The notes: a model not told the origin generated them from the sequence alone. A DNA stretch of 64,000 bases from CAYVTM01 sp964454645 (GCA_964454645.1 CAYVTM010000005.1:124001-188000); one strand, 5' to 3'; counted from the stretch's first letter, positions 9,546 to 18,725 are shown. Translations and numbers: made by a program.

Positions 9546-9963
9546 AGGAGTTGGTTTTCAATTGGATTTTTCCGGCTAAATAAGCCATCGGAATATAAGC
9601 AACTATCAAATCAACAAGTGTAAACCAAAGCGGAGAAGGAAGCATAAAAATTACTATAATTCCTCCGATTAAGAAAAGTATCCCGACCAATAATGCCATT
9701 AACATTTTACGTTTAACCGCAAGAAATGCTGCCACAAGCGCCCCGAAAAAAGTCCCTAAGGCATGCGCTAAAAAAGGTAAAATGAAATGCTGCGGATTCA
9801 TCAAATGCATTGAAGTTTTTAATACTTCAAATTCTCTTAAATCTCCTACTCCTTCGGGAGGAGAGATAATAAACGGGCTGATTTTTATAATTCCTCCGTT
9901 GATATAATGTCCAACAAAAACACCCACCACAAGCGCTAAAATATTTCGAATGATCGGGTTCAT
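9544..9963 (-). CDS. Hypothetical four-helix membrane protein
   Basis: 139 residues from the ATG at 9963. A longer reading frame starts upstream at 10044, but its first 27 residues are poor and the sequence MNPIIRNILALVVGVFVGHY looks like a natural membrane-protein start. Four hydrophobic helices are visible: about 3-25, 50-75, 80-102 and 106-130. I do not recognise a named domain. It resembles small uncharacterised inner-membrane proteins common in Bacteroidota. It stands alone between the kinase and the divergent dipeptidyl peptidase gene, and ends in a 15-bp inverted repeat. Confidence 0.65.
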   Translation of the reverse strand: MNPIIRNILALVVGVFVGHYINGGIIKISPFIISPPEGVGDLREFEVLKTSMHLMNPQHFILPFLAHALGTFFGALVAAFLAVKRKMLMALLVGILFLIGGIIVIFMLPSPLWFTLVDLIVAYIPMAYLAGKIQLKTNS

Positions 9964-10132
9964 AGTATTACGTTTAGAATTATGCGTGAGTAAATTTAGT
10001 AAATTCAGCTGTATTATCCTTAAAAAACGTAGTATAAAAATCAATATCCATTGATACTAAATTTAAAAGTATATTACCATTTTTTAAGGTTATTTTATAA
10101 TTTAATCCCCTCATTGATATTCTTTAGGAAAT

Positions 10133-12274
10133 ATGAACATTCAAACTGTACGAACAAAAATCGGTGTAATTACACTTCTGGGACTATTGACATCAAGCCT
10201 CTCGCTTGCTCAGCATAAACAATTAAGCATGGAGGATGCCATTTTCAACTCAAAATTGAGTCCCAAAAATTTAAAAGGGATTCAATGGGTTGATGAGAGT
10301 ATCGACTATTCCTATATCTATCCCCAAAATGGTATGGATTATTTGATTCGTGCGAATGTGCTGAATCGAAAAATGCCTGATACGGTGTTGAATGCATCCG
10401 CATTAAAGCCCGGCCTGAAACAATTGCCTTCCATAAACTGGGTGAATGCAAAGGAATTTATTTATCGCCTTGATAATACTTTATATCGATACAATACAGA
10501 AACAAGATCCAATGTTGCTCTAATTACTTATCCCCCAAAGGCAGCGAATATAGAGCTAAATCCACAGTACAATATGATGGCCTATACCCTCGACAATCAA
10601 TTGTATCTGAAACAAAATTCTACAGAAATTAATATCAGTAAGGATTCTAGCCTGGATATACTTTACGGCCATGCAGTTCATCGCAACGAGTTCGGAATTA
10701 ATAAAGGGATCTTCTGGTCGCCGAACTCAACATACATTGCATATTACCGCATGGACCAAAGCATGGTAAGCGATTACCCTTTGGTGGATATTAATCCCCT
10801 GCCCGCCCAACTGAATACGATTAAATATCCTATGGCAGGACAAGCAAGCCATAAGGTAAGTATTGGTGTATATAATATCAAAGAGGGCAGAAACATTTAC
10901 CTAGCTATTACAGGGGCAAAGGATCAGTACTTAACCAATATTTCCTGGTCGAAAGATGAAAAATATATTTATGTAGTAATAGTAAAAAGAGATTATTCCG
11001 AATATGCATTTAATAAATACGATGCCATTACCGGTAAATTTATACAAACCTTATTCAGCGAACAGGATGCAAGATATGTAGAACCGAGTGATCCGGCAAT
11101 TCCTCTTAGCAATGGAGATTTCATCTGGCATTCGGAACGCGATGGTTACAAGCATTTATATTTGTACAATGCAAATGGGAAATTGCTAAAACAACTTACC
11201 AAAGGGAATTGGGTAGTTACAGCTTTCTTAGACATGGATGAAAAAGAGGAAATGATTTATTATATGAGCACAGAAGGAAGTCCGCTCGAGCGACATGCCT
11301 ATTCTTTGAACATTAAAAACGGAAAGAAAACCAAACTTACTTCAACGGCAGGAGTGCATACCGTTCAGCTATCCGGTAATAAGCAATACCTGATCGATCG
11401 GTACAGTAGTACAAGCATTCCGAACTATATCGGCATCCATACGATTTCAGGCATAGAGGTAAGAACATTATTAGAAGCAGAGAACCCTGTTAAGGAGTAT
11501 GCCTTGGGAGAAACAAGTATATTTACCATCAAGGCTGCCGATAACCAAACCGATTTATATTGCAGAATGATAAAACCTGTCGGTTTCGATCCTTCCCAAA
11601 AATATCCGGTAGTAGTGTATGTGTATGGCGGGCCTCATGTTCAATTAATAAACAATAGCTGGTTGTCGGGCGCCAATCTCTGGTATCATTATATGGCACA
11701 GCGCGGATATATCGTATTTACAATAGATTCGAGAGGTTCCATGTATCGCGGAAGAGCATTCGAACAAGCTATCTATCGCAATTTGGGAGTAGCGGAAACA
11801 GAAGATCAGATGAAAGGTATTGCCTATTTAAAATCTCAACCCTATGTTGATGCAAATCGTATAGGTGTACATGGCTGGAGCTACGGAGGTTTTATGGCAA
11901 CAACCCTGATGACGAAATATCCGGGAGTTTTTAAAGTTGGTGTTGCCGGCGGACCTGTAATCGATTGGGCAATGTACGAAGTAATGTACACCGAACGCTA
12001 TATGGACAGCCCTGAGGAAAACACCCAGGGTTATAAAAATGCGAATCTTTTAAACTCAATCAGCCAACTAAAAGACAAATTGCTTGTTATACATGGTACG
12101 ATAGATGATCTCGTTGTTTGGCAACACAGTTTGGCACTACTGAAAAAGGCGGTTGATGAGGGTGTACAGCTCGATTATTTTGTTTATCCCGGTCACCCGC
12201 ATAATGTACGCGGAAAAGACCGTGTACACCTGATGAATAAAGTGAGTATGTATTTTGATGATTATCTGAAATAA
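10133..12274 (+). CDS. Dipeptidyl peptidase IV-type S9 serine peptidase
   Basis: 713 residues with a cleavable signal peptide (ends near SLAQ, residue 27), so exported. An N-terminal beta-propeller (about 40-470, DPPIV_N) is followed by the alpha/beta hydrolase domain (about 500-713). The catalytic Ser is in GWSYGGF near residue 583, the Asp in HGTIDDLV near 658-659 and the His in GHPHNV near 690. DPP IV removes X-Pro or X-Ala dipeptides from the N terminus of peptides, in the periplasm of this group. Length and motifs are normal. It has no operon partner; the following gene starts 68 bp on after a weak terminator-like hairpin. Confidence 0.95.
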   Translation: MNIQTVRTKIGVITLLGLLTSSLSLAQHKQLSMEDAIFNSKLSPKNLKGIQWVDESIDYSYIYPQNGMDYLIRANVLNRKMPDTVLNASALKPGLKQLPSINWVNAKEFIYRLDNTLYRYNTETRSNVALITYPPKAANIELNPQYNMMAYTLDNQLYLKQNSTEINISKDSSLDILYGHAVHRNEFGINKGIFWSPNSTYIAYYRMDQSMVSDYPLVDINPLPAQLNTIKYPMAGQASHKVSIGVYNIKEGRNIYLAITGAKDQYLTNISWSKDEKYIYVVIVKRDYSEYAFNKYDAITGKFIQTLFSEQDARYVEPSDPAIPLSNGDFIWHSERDGYKHLYLYNANGKLLKQLTKGNWVVTAFLDMDEKEEMIYYMSTEGSPLERHAYSLNIKNGKKTKLTSTAGVHTVQLSGNKQYLIDRYSSTSIPNYIGIHTISGIEVRTLLEAENPVKEYALGETSIFTIKAADNQTDLYCRMIKPVGFDPSQKYPVVVYVYGGPHVQLINNSWLSGANLWYHYMAQRGYIVFTIDSRGSMYRGRAFEQAIYRNLGVAETEDQMKGIAYLKSQPYVDANRIGVHGWSYGGFMATTLMTKYPGVFKVGVAGGPVIDWAMYEVMYTERYMDSPEENTQGYKNANLLNSISQLKDKLLVIHGTIDDLVVWQHSLALLKKAVDEGVQLDYFVYPGHPHNVRGKDRVHLMNKVSMYFDDYLK

Positions 12275-12294
12275 TTCTAAATTTTTGTTTTCAC

Positions 12295-12313
12295 AAACAC
12301 TTTGGTGTTTTTC
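12295..12313 (+). terminator. Weak intrinsic terminator after the dipeptidyl peptidase gene
   Basis: A 6-bp stem (12295-12300 with 12305-12310) closes a TTTG tetraloop and runs into T residues. The stem is short and AT-rich, so termination would be partial. Confidence 0.35.
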
Positions 12314-12342
12314 AGGTTAAAGGATTATAAATAATTTAAACA

Positions 12343-13302
12343 ATGCGATTAATAGTACCACGTCCCTGGATGCAATATATATTGGTAGTAGCCGGTATAT
12401 ATAACCTGATATTCGGGTTATGCTCTATGATCGCACCCGAATTTTTTTTCAGAAATTTACAACTTGCTCTCCCTAACTACATAATCATGTGGCAGGGAAT
12501 AGGTTTAATAGAGATCATGTATGGTATCGGTTATTTGATTGCCAGTACAAAACCCTTTAAACATTGGGTGATTGTATTTATTGGTTTCTGTTCTAAATTT
12601 ATTGCAACATTTGGCTTTATATATTACTATTACAAAGGTGTGCTTCCCGGTTCATTAAGCACTATGGTTATTGCAAACGAAATAATCTGGCTTTTACCCT
12701 TCGGACTAATCTTATACAAAACATTCGATTACATACAGGCATGTTACGAATTCGAAGCTTATGATATGAGCCCGCGTAAGTTGAAATCACTGCAACACAT
12801 TCGTACCAACCAAGGGCAGAGCCTCCAGGAAATTACCGATCAGGATCCTACTTTACTTATTTTCTTAAGACATTTCGGATGTACTTTTTGCAAAGAAGCC
12901 CTTTGGGAAATATCCGAAAAACGCAGTGAGATAGAAGCTCAGGGAACACGCATTATTCTGGTTCACATGGTCGAAGAGGAGTGTGCAGTAACTAAACTCA
13001 AGCAATTTCAATTAGAAGACTTGGTGCGAATCAGTGATCCCGATAAGTCTATTTACAATTCATTCGGTTTGAAACGTGGAAATATTTTTCAGGTATACGG
13101 CTTTAACGTAATGTTAAGAAGTTTCCTCACCTGGGTTTCCAGAGGTTATGTACAAGGCAGATTCGTCGGAGACGGCTTCCAAATGCCCGGTGTATTCCTA
13201 ATTCATAAGGGAATGGTGATACAGACGTTTAAACACACTACTGCTGCCGATCGTCCCGATTACATCGAACTTGCACGTTTGGATACAATTCCCCATTCTT
13301 GA
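12343..13302 (+). CDS. Membrane domain fused to a peroxiredoxin-like (SelL/PRXL2-type) thioredoxin-fold domain
   Basis: 319 residues. The first about 130 residues contain four hydrophobic helices, arranged like a DoxX-type membrane domain (ending PFGLILYKTFDYI). The rest is a thioredoxin-fold domain with the redox motif GCTFCKE near residue 180 (Cys-Thr-Phe-Cys), followed by RIILVHMVEE and PGVFLIHKGMVIQTFKH. The CxxC with flanking RHFGC is what AhpC/TSA-2 and selenoprotein-L-like proteins have. The catalytic domain probably faces the cytoplasm or periplasm tethered to the membrane and works as a peroxidase or thiol reductase; which one is not shown. Both cysteines are Cys, not selenocysteine. 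Confidence 0.75.
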   Translation: MRLIVPRPWMQYILVVAGIYNLIFGLCSMIAPEFFFRNLQLALPNYIIMWQGIGLIEIMYGIGYLIASTKPFKHWVIVFIGFCSKFIATFGFIYYYYKGVLPGSLSTMVIANEIIWLLPFGLILYKTFDYIQACYEFEAYDMSPRKLKSLQHIRTNQGQSLQEITDQDPTLLIFLRHFGCTFCKEALWEISEKRSEIEAQGTRIILVHMVEEECAVTKLKQFQLEDLVRISDPDKSIYNSFGLKRGNIFQVYGFNVMLRSFLTWVSRGYVQGRFVGDGFQMPGVFLIHKGMVIQTFKHTTAADRPDYIELARLDTIPHS

Positions 13303-13390
13303 TTAAAAAATATTTTATTATTTTACACACCTGAAAAATTTCAATCGATTCAGTTTTCGATTGCCGTATCCGTATTATTATCCGTCATCC

Positions 13391-14770
13391 ATGAAAAGAG
13401 TTTTATTCGTATCTCTACTTCTTTGTATCTGTTATTCTACGATGAATGCTCAGCCGAAAGATTCATTGAATATTCGCAGGATATTTGATTATGCATTAAC
13501 AAAATCGGAATGTTATAAGAATCTGGAATATTTATGTACTACAATCGGGCATCGTTTGAGTGGTTCCGAAAATGCTGCATTAGCTGTAAAATACAGCGAA
13601 CGCCTGATGAATAAATATGGTTTCGACAAAGTATTTTTACAGGAAGTGATGGTGCCGCATTGGGTACGCGGTGCAGCCGAAACATCCTATATACAATTAT
13701 CCGACAAAAAAAAACATGAAACAGCCATATGTGCTTTGGGAGGTTCTGTCGCTACAGAACCCGAAGGTATCCTTGCAGAAGTAGTCGAAGTAAAGAACTT
13801 TGATGAACTGGAAAGCTTAGGCAGGAAAAATATTGAAGGAAAAATTGTTTTCTTCAACAGGGCGATGGAAGATACGCATATTGAAACATTTCCCGCTTAT
13901 GGAAGGGCTGTAAACCAACGTGGGCAAGGCGCTTCGGAAGCCGCGAAATATGGAGCCATAGGAGTAATTGTTCGTTCGATGAGTCATAAAGTCGATAAGT
14001 TTCCACATGCCGGAACTATGTCCTATGCGGATAGTGTAAATCAAATACCTGCTGCTGCAATCAGTACATACGATGCCAATGTATTAAGCGACTTATTAAA
14101 AACTGATGAGCACCTGAAATTTTTCATGCAGCTCAATTGTAAAACATTGGCAGATGCTTTATCATATAATGTTATCGGAGAAATAACCGGATCAGAATTC
14201 CCGAATGAATATATAGTAGTGAGCGGACATTTAGATTCCTGGGATCTTGGACAGGGAGCACATGACGATGGAGCGGGTTGTGTACAATCCATCGAAGTAT
14301 TACGCATGTTTAAAAATTTAGAGATACGCCCAAAAAGAACTCTTCGTGCAGTATTATTCATGAATGAGGAAAACGGTTTACGCGGTGGATTAAAATATGC
14401 CGAACTGGCAAAAACGGGGAATGAATATCATCTTGCTGCGATAGAATCGGATGCCGGTGGATTTACTCCACGCGGATTTAGTATCGATGCTCCTGATTCT
14501 ATCATCCGAAAAATCCAAAGCTGGAAATATCTCTTAAACGAATACGGATTGAATCAGATTAGCAAAGGCGGAAGTGGCGCGGATATAGGACCCTTAAAAA
14601 AACAAGGAGTATGTCTTATCGGCTTCAGACCCGACTCGCAACGTTATTTCGATTATCACCATGCAGCTTCGGATACTTTCGATAAAGTAAATAAACGCGA
14701 ATTAGAATTGGGGGCAGCATCGATGGCTGCATTAATCTATTTGATTGACCAATACGGATTACATGAATAA
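13391..14770 (+). CDS. M28 family zinc aminopeptidase/carboxypeptidase Q-like, secreted
   Basis: 459 residues from the ATG at 13391; a TTG 30 bp upstream would add an unlikely leader of Tyr and Pro in front of a clean signal peptide (MKRVLFVSLLLCICYSTMNA). A PA-like insert sits at about 120-240. The peptidase domain has the di-zinc ligands in order: SGHLDSWDLGQGAHDDGAG (His and bridging Asp), NEENGLRGG (catalytic Glu-Glu), IESDAGGF (Asp) and YHHAASDT (His). It hydrolyses short peptides outside the inner membrane. Its end overlaps murI by 8 bp, so the two are probably cotranscribed although unrelated in function. Confidence 0.92.
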   Translation: MKRVLFVSLLLCICYSTMNAQPKDSLNIRRIFDYALTKSECYKNLEYLCTTIGHRLSGSENAALAVKYSERLMNKYGFDKVFLQEVMVPHWVRGAAETSYIQLSDKKKHETAICALGGSVATEPEGILAEVVEVKNFDELESLGRKNIEGKIVFFNRAMEDTHIETFPAYGRAVNQRGQGASEAAKYGAIGVIVRSMSHKVDKFPHAGTMSYADSVNQIPAAAISTYDANVLSDLLKTDEHLKFFMQLNCKTLADALSYNVIGEITGSEFPNEYIVVSGHLDSWDLGQGAHDDGAGCVQSIEVLRMFKNLEIRPKRTLRAVLFMNEENGLRGGLKYAELAKTGNEYHLAAIESDAGGFTPRGFSIDAPDSIIRKIQSWKYLLNEYGLNQISKGGSGADIGPLKKQGVCLIGFRPDSQRYFDYHHAASDTFDKVNKRELELGAASMAALIYLIDQYGLHE

Positions 14771-15536
14771 AAATAAAATGAAGATCGCATTATTTGATTC
14801 GGGAATAGGTGGCTTAACAGTGCTGAAAGATGTTCTGGAGTCTCTTCCGAACGAGGACTTTATCTACTTCTCGGATGGAGATAATGCACCTTATGGAAAC
14901 AAATCAAAAGAACAGATACGCGAATATGTTTTCAATGCAGTAGATTTCTTAGCGGATAAAAATATTAAAGCATTATTGGTCGCTTGCAATACTGCAACCA
15001 GTGTGGCAATTGATGATCTGCGTGATACACACAATTTCCCGATTATCGGTATGGAGCCTGCCGTAAAACCTGCTGTTCAGAATGAATCGGAAAAAAGAGT
15101 ACTGGTTTTCGCAACCGAATTAACCCTGAAAGAAGAACGTTTCCAAAACTTAGTATCCAAAATCGATACCAATAATATTGTCGATTATTTACCGCTCCAA
15201 CAATTGGTTATGTTTGCCGAAAATTTTCAATTCGACGACGAAACGATTATTCCTTATTTACAGAAACAATTATCAGGGTTAAACTTAGACGAATATGGCA
15301 CCATTGTATTAGGCTGTACACACTTCCCTTATTTTATCAATCATTTTAAGCAAGTAATCCCAAGCGAAATTCAAATTATCGATGGTAATGAAGGAACCAT
15401 TAATAATCTGAAACGTAAGCTGGAAGGACATTTGAACAATGGTTCAGGCAAAATTGAATATTATCTTTCTTCCAGACCCGGAGATCCCGAATATTTCGAA
15501 AAGTATTTATCCTATTATAAATCGCTGGAAAGCTAA
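14763..15536 (+). CDS. murI: Glutamate racemase
   Basis: 257 residues from ATG 14763, whose first bases overlap the M28 stop codon; a second ATG at 14778 gives the tighter family start MKIALFDSGIGGL. MurI interconverts L- and D-glutamate for peptidoglycan. Both catalytic cysteines are visible: in VACNTATS and in LGCTHFPY. DSGIGGLTV and the FSDGDNAPYGNKS block (Asn-Ala-Pro-Tyr-Gly) are also present. Length is normal. It converges with mqnB, overlapping its stop by 4 bp. Confidence 0.96.
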   Translation: MNKNKMKIALFDSGIGGLTVLKDVLESLPNEDFIYFSDGDNAPYGNKSKEQIREYVFNAVDFLADKNIKALLVACNTATSVAIDDLRDTHNFPIIGMEPAVKPAVQNESEKRVLVFATELTLKEERFQNLVSKIDTNNIVDYLPLQQLVMFAENFQFDDETIIPYLQKQLSGLNLDEYGTIVLGCTHFPYFINHFKQVIPSEIQIIDGNEGTINNLKRKLEGHLNNGSGKIEYYLSSRPGDPEYFEKYLSYYKSLES

Positions 15537-16207
15537 ACACATATCTCCCGGAGTATCCGGGCTAATTTCTCATTAAGCGTTTTCACGGCAAGAGGAATAT
15601 TCCAGGCTGCTACGTTTCTTCGCTCTACATAATTCGATACCGATCGTATCTGGATACAACCCACTCCCTCAAGCATACAAGTATAAAAACAAGCAGCTCC
15701 TTCCATGCTCTCAAGTTGAGGATTTAATCGTTTTTGAATTTGCAAAATACTATCTGTATTTCCATGCACTTTATTTACGGTTATTGCACGCACCGCATTA
15801 AGTTCATTAAAGGTCTTACTGTTTAGCGAAGGAAAACCGGGTGTCAGCTCCCCCCACCTGTAAGGAAATTCCTCCGTTTCCATCAAACCTAATTGTATTA
15901 AGGAAAGAAAATTGTCCCCATCCTCGGCACCTGTCTCGGCAAACAAATCACTTTGAATTTTCAGGGTTTCGCCAATCGGAATTTCCCTGTCGAAAGATCC
16001 TGCAATTCCTGCGTTGATTACCAAATCATACTTCTTGGTGTTAAGCGCCTTACTTAAATGATAGGTAGTAGCCACCATCCCAACACCCGAAATCAAAATA
16101 TCAATCTGATGTGTGTGTATGTGGTTGCTTGTATGTATGTCCAGATTCAGTTCGGCACACAAGAAACTCAGCTCTAATCCGGTTGCAGCAAGAAGAAGTA
16201 TATTCAT
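15533..16207 (-). CDS. mqnB: Futalosine hydrolase
   Basis: 224 residues of the nucleoside phosphorylase/MTAN fold. Landmarks are LLLAATGLEL at the N terminus, VINAGIAGSFD (ribose/base site), and LESMEGAACFYTCMLEGV with RSVSNYVERR, which are typical of MqnB. MqnB splits futalosine to dehypoxanthine futalosine plus hypoxanthine in the alternative menaquinone pathway. A 5'-methylthioadenosine nucleosidase is the closest alternative, but the SMEGAA and N-YVERR pattern fits MqnB better. The other mqn genes are not in the window. Confidence 0.85.
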   Translation of the reverse strand: MNILLLAATGLELSFLCAELNLDIHTSNHIHTHQIDILISGVGMVATTYHLSKALNTKKYDLVINAGIAGSFDREIPIGETLKIQSDLFAETGAEDGDNFLSLIQLGLMETEEFPYRWGELTPGFPSLNSKTFNELNAVRAITVNKVHGNTDSILQIQKRLNPQLESMEGAACFYTCMLEGVGCIQIRSVSNYVERRNVAAWNIPLAVKTLNEKLARILREICV

Positions 16208-16413
16208 CTGTTAAGGTTTTTTGTTAACGGTCAGATGGAATGACCAATGATGATTTGCGGCAGGTACAAACCAATTGCCGGGTCATTTCATAAGGAAAAC
16301 TAATATAAGGCCTAAATTTAAAACAATTACGCTTTTCTAAGGGTTAAAAAAGCTTAAACACTTCAAATATTATTGAAAGGATTGAAAAAGTCCTTATCAA
16401 AGAACCGAATAAG

Positions 16414-16421
16414 TATATTTG
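16414..16421 (+). promoter_or_regulatory. Bacteroidota -7 element (TATATTTG) before the PTPS-like gene
   Basis: TAnnTTTG matches the -7 consensus of Bacteroidota promoters and lies 20 bp before the ATG. No -33 TTTG at the right distance is seen. Confidence 0.4.
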
Positions 16422-16441
16422 CATGATTAAATTACTAAAGT

Positions 16442-16852
16442 ATGATTTTTATAACACGCAGAGAGCGATTTAATGCGGCGCACAAATTATTCAAGCCGGA
16501 ATGGACAGATGAGAAAAATAAAGAGATTTTCGGGAAATGTTCCAACCCGAACTGGCATGGGCATAATTACGAATTATTTGTAACCGTAAAAGGAGAAGTC
16601 AATCCGGATACGGGATTTGTTATCGATTTGAAAGATCTGAAATCAATCATTCATACGAAAGTGATAGAAAAGCTGGATCACAGGAATATTAATTTGGATG
16701 TAGATTTTATGAAAGGGAAAATGGCATCCACAGAGGTTATCTGTATGGAGATATGGAATGTTTTACAAGCACATTTACAAACCAAAGGAGCCCAGTTACA
16801 TTCCGTAAAATTATGCGAAACAGAAAATAATTACGTAGAATATTTTGGATAA
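16442..16852 (+). CDS. 6-pyruvoyl-tetrahydropterin synthase / QueD family enzyme, PTPS-like
   Basis: 136 residues. Zinc ligands are visible: His in FNAAHKLF and two in NWHGHNYEL. The catalytic Cys sits in FGKCSNPNWHGHNY, a spacing (Cys, five residues, His-Gly-His) that I associate with animal PTPS rather than the shorter loop of most QueD proteins. KLDHRNINLDV and STEVICMEIWNVL continue the resemblance, and the C-terminal glutamate is in LCETENNYVEY. The enzyme acts on dihydroneopterin triphosphate, the product of the gene that follows 9 bp later (folE). The product may be 6-carboxytetrahydropterin (queuosine route) or pyruvoyl-tetrahydropterin (biopterin route); sequence alone does not decide. 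Confidence 0.85.
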   Translation: MIFITRRERFNAAHKLFKPEWTDEKNKEIFGKCSNPNWHGHNYELFVTVKGEVNPDTGFVIDLKDLKSIIHTKVIEKLDHRNINLDVDFMKGKMASTEVICMEIWNVLQAHLQTKGAQLHSVKLCETENNYVEYFG

Positions 16853-16861
16853 TCTTCTAAT

Positions 16862-17497
16862 ATGAACAGAGAACAATCAATGACCGAAGAAAACGAGATG
16901 GATGGGTATTTAAAAATCGATAAATACAATCCCGAAATAATTTCACGTATTGCAGAACATTATCGTTCTGTATTAAAAGATATCGGGGAAGATCCTACGC
17001 GCGACGGACTGTTAAAAACACCTGAACGTGTTGCCAAGGCATTACAATTTCTTACACATGGTTATGACTTAAACCCGGCAGAGATCTTACGTTCTGCTAT
17101 GTTTAAAGAGGATTATTCCCAAATGGTGATTGTAAAGGACATTGAAATATATTCGCTCTGTGAACATCATTTACTTCCTTTCTTTGGGAAAGCACACATT
17201 GCTTATATACCGAACGGGCATATTGTAGGCTTAAGTAAAATACCTCGTGTTGCGGACGCATTTGCCCGACGCTTACAAGTTCAGGAACGTTTAACAAATG
17301 AAATACGCGATTGCATTGAAGATACTTTAAAACCTACCGGTGTTGCCGTAGTTATAGAATGTAAACATCTTTGCATGAGTATGCGCGGTATCCAGAAACA
17401 AAATTCAGTAACTACTACTTCGGCATTTACGGGGGCTTTTGAGAATGAGAAAACGAGGGCAGAGTTTATGCGTTTGATTACTTCTGACCTGGGTTAA
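16862..17497 (+). CDS. folE: GTP cyclohydrolase I
   Basis: 211 residues. FolE converts GTP to 7,8-dihydroneopterin triphosphate, the first step of folate and other pterins, as a cytoplasmic decamer. The zinc/active-site motif LCEHHLLPFFGKAHIAYIP near residue 99-117, the substrate loop GLSKIPRVADAFARRLQVQE and the second Cys in CKHLCMSMRGI are all present. The start ATG is 9 bp after the PTPS-like stop, so the two genes form an operon that makes and then uses the same pterin. A second ATG at 16880 is possible. Confidence 0.96.
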   Translation: MNREQSMTEENEMDGYLKIDKYNPEIISRIAEHYRSVLKDIGEDPTRDGLLKTPERVAKALQFLTHGYDLNPAEILRSAMFKEDYSQMVIVKDIEIYSLCEHHLLPFFGKAHIAYIPNGHIVGLSKIPRVADAFARRLQVQERLTNEIRDCIEDTLKPTGVAVVIECKHLCMSMRGIQKQNSVTTTSAFTGAFENEKTRAEFMRLITSDLG

Positions 17498-17502
17498 TTT
17501 AA

Positions 17503-17710
17503 TTTGATAATTCGTTAATGTGATAATTAAACCAATTAATAATGGTGAGTTCGTTAATGATGTAATTTAGTAATTAAGCTAACATGTATCTGTGTAGAAC
17601 TAAACAAAGGGTTGTTATCGGACGATAATTAAATACCATTTACAGAAAACTGATGAGAAAAAATCGGAGGTCAATGATCAAATTATATCATTAACGAATC
17701 ATCACATTAC
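17503..17710. repeat. Cluster of related short repeats and an imperfect 30-bp inverted repeat
   Basis: The segment between folE and the hemolysin III-like gene has three copies of a TTCGTTAATG core: at 17511-17520, at 17550-17559, and reversed at about 17689-17698. The second copy (about 17539-17568) and the third (about 17680-17709) form an imperfect inverted repeat of about 30 bp enclosing about 110 bp. I see no open frame. It looks like a dispersed palindromic intergenic repeat or a site for transcription ending between convergent genes. Confidence 0.55.
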
Positions 17711-18340
17711 CTAACCTACCAAAAACGTCAGTGTATAATAATAATGGCAAGCTGCCCCACCTACCACAAACAAATGCCATATTTCGTGATAACCCTTGGC
17801 CGATTGTTTTTTATCGAGGTTATAAAAGACCGCACCTACACTGTAGAATACTCCTCCGCCAAATAACCAAAGCAGCGCTTCGATAGGAAGCAGCACATAC
17901 ATCTTATGGATAACGGCAACAATTAACCAGCCCATAGCCAAATAAAGTGCTAAGGATATTTTATGGTTTTTGAGACGGCCCATTAATTTAGAAGCCGAAC
18001 CAAATAGTGCAATGCCCCAAACAATAATTAATAACAACCACATTAACCAGCCTTCGAACAGCAATACTACGGTCGGAGTATAAGTGCCGGCTATCATAAA
18101 ATAAATAGAGGCATGATCAATCTTCCTCCAAAACAAAACCTCCTGGTCGTTCTTGGGAATACCATGATACAAAGCACTCGAGGTAAATAAGAGGAAGAAA
18201 CAAATTGTTAATACGATCGAGCTAATAAGTTCGAGTGCAGAATTCGAGCTTACTATTAAATAGGCACCCGCTGGAATACAAGCTATTGCGGGTATCGCAT
18301 GAGTATAAAAATTTACAGGCTCACGCAAGCCGCTCAACAT
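17711..18340 (-). CDS. Hemolysin III family (PAQR-like) membrane protein
   Basis: 209 residues from ATG at 18340; a GTG three codons upstream would overlap rbfA. It has seven hydrophobic helices and the family's metal-site residues: Ser and His in SSALYHG, Asp-His in KIDHASIYFMIAGTYTP, and His residues in HEIWHLFVVGGAACHYY near the end. The fold is that of the CREST/PAQR superfamily of putative metal-dependent membrane hydrolases; the 'hemolysin' name is historical and activity is unproven. It begins 1 bp after rbfA stops, an operon-like spacing. Confidence 0.88.
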   Translation of the reverse strand: MLSGLREPVNFYTHAIPAIACIPAGAYLIVSSNSALELISSIVLTICFFLLFTSSALYHGIPKNDQEVLFWRKIDHASIYFMIAGTYTPTVVLLFEGWLMWLLLIIVWGIALFGSASKLMGRLKNHKISLALYLAMGWLIVAVIHKMYVLLPIEALLWLFGGGVFYSVGAVFYNLDKKQSAKGYHEIWHLFVVGGAACHYYYTLTFLVG

Positions 18341-18341
18341 C

Positions 18342-18704
18342 TTATTCACCTTCTTTCGACTTATTTATTTTTTCAAATAATTGATCCATGTGCGATGCGT
18401 ATTCAATAGAATCATCGATAAAAAATTCGAGATTCGGAACAATTCTTACCTGATTTTTTATTTGTGTACCCAGCTTATACCGAATTTCTTTGCTTTGAGC
18501 TTTAATATTCGAGAGCGCAGCTTCTTTATTGCTACTGTTAAAAATACTTAGGTAAACCCTTGCCATAGATAAATCGGGAGTAGCACGAACTGTAGTAATC
18601 GTAACAATCGATCCCTCATGAAAAGAAATACCTTCTTTATGAAAAATGTCGCTTAACTCCTTCTGTATTATGCGGGCAAATTTTTGCTGACGTTTAGATT
18701 CCAT
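18342..18704 (-). CDS. rbfA: 30S ribosome-binding factor A
   Basis: 120 residues, normal length. RbfA binds the 30S subunit near the 5' end of 16S rRNA during maturation. The N terminus SKRQQKFARIIQKELSDIF, the central TVRATPDLSMARVYLSIFN and the RYKLGTQIKNQVRIVPNLEF segment with DDSIEYASHMDQL form the recognisable KH-type fold signature. It is read from 18704 towards the hemolysin III-like gene. The upstream glycosyltransferase gene on the same strand stops 21 bp before. Confidence 0.93.
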   Translation of the reverse strand: MESKRQQKFARIIQKELSDIFHKEGISFHEGSIVTITTVRATPDLSMARVYLSIFNSSNKEAALSNIKAQSKEIRYKLGTQIKNQVRIVPNLEFFIDDSIEYASHMDQLFEKINKSKEGE

Positions 18705-18725
18705 ACCTGTTTTATTTTCGTTACA

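Noticed and set aside
12343..13302. Selenocysteine in the redox motif
   Set aside because: Both positions are coded by ordinary Cys codons and there is no in-frame TGA.
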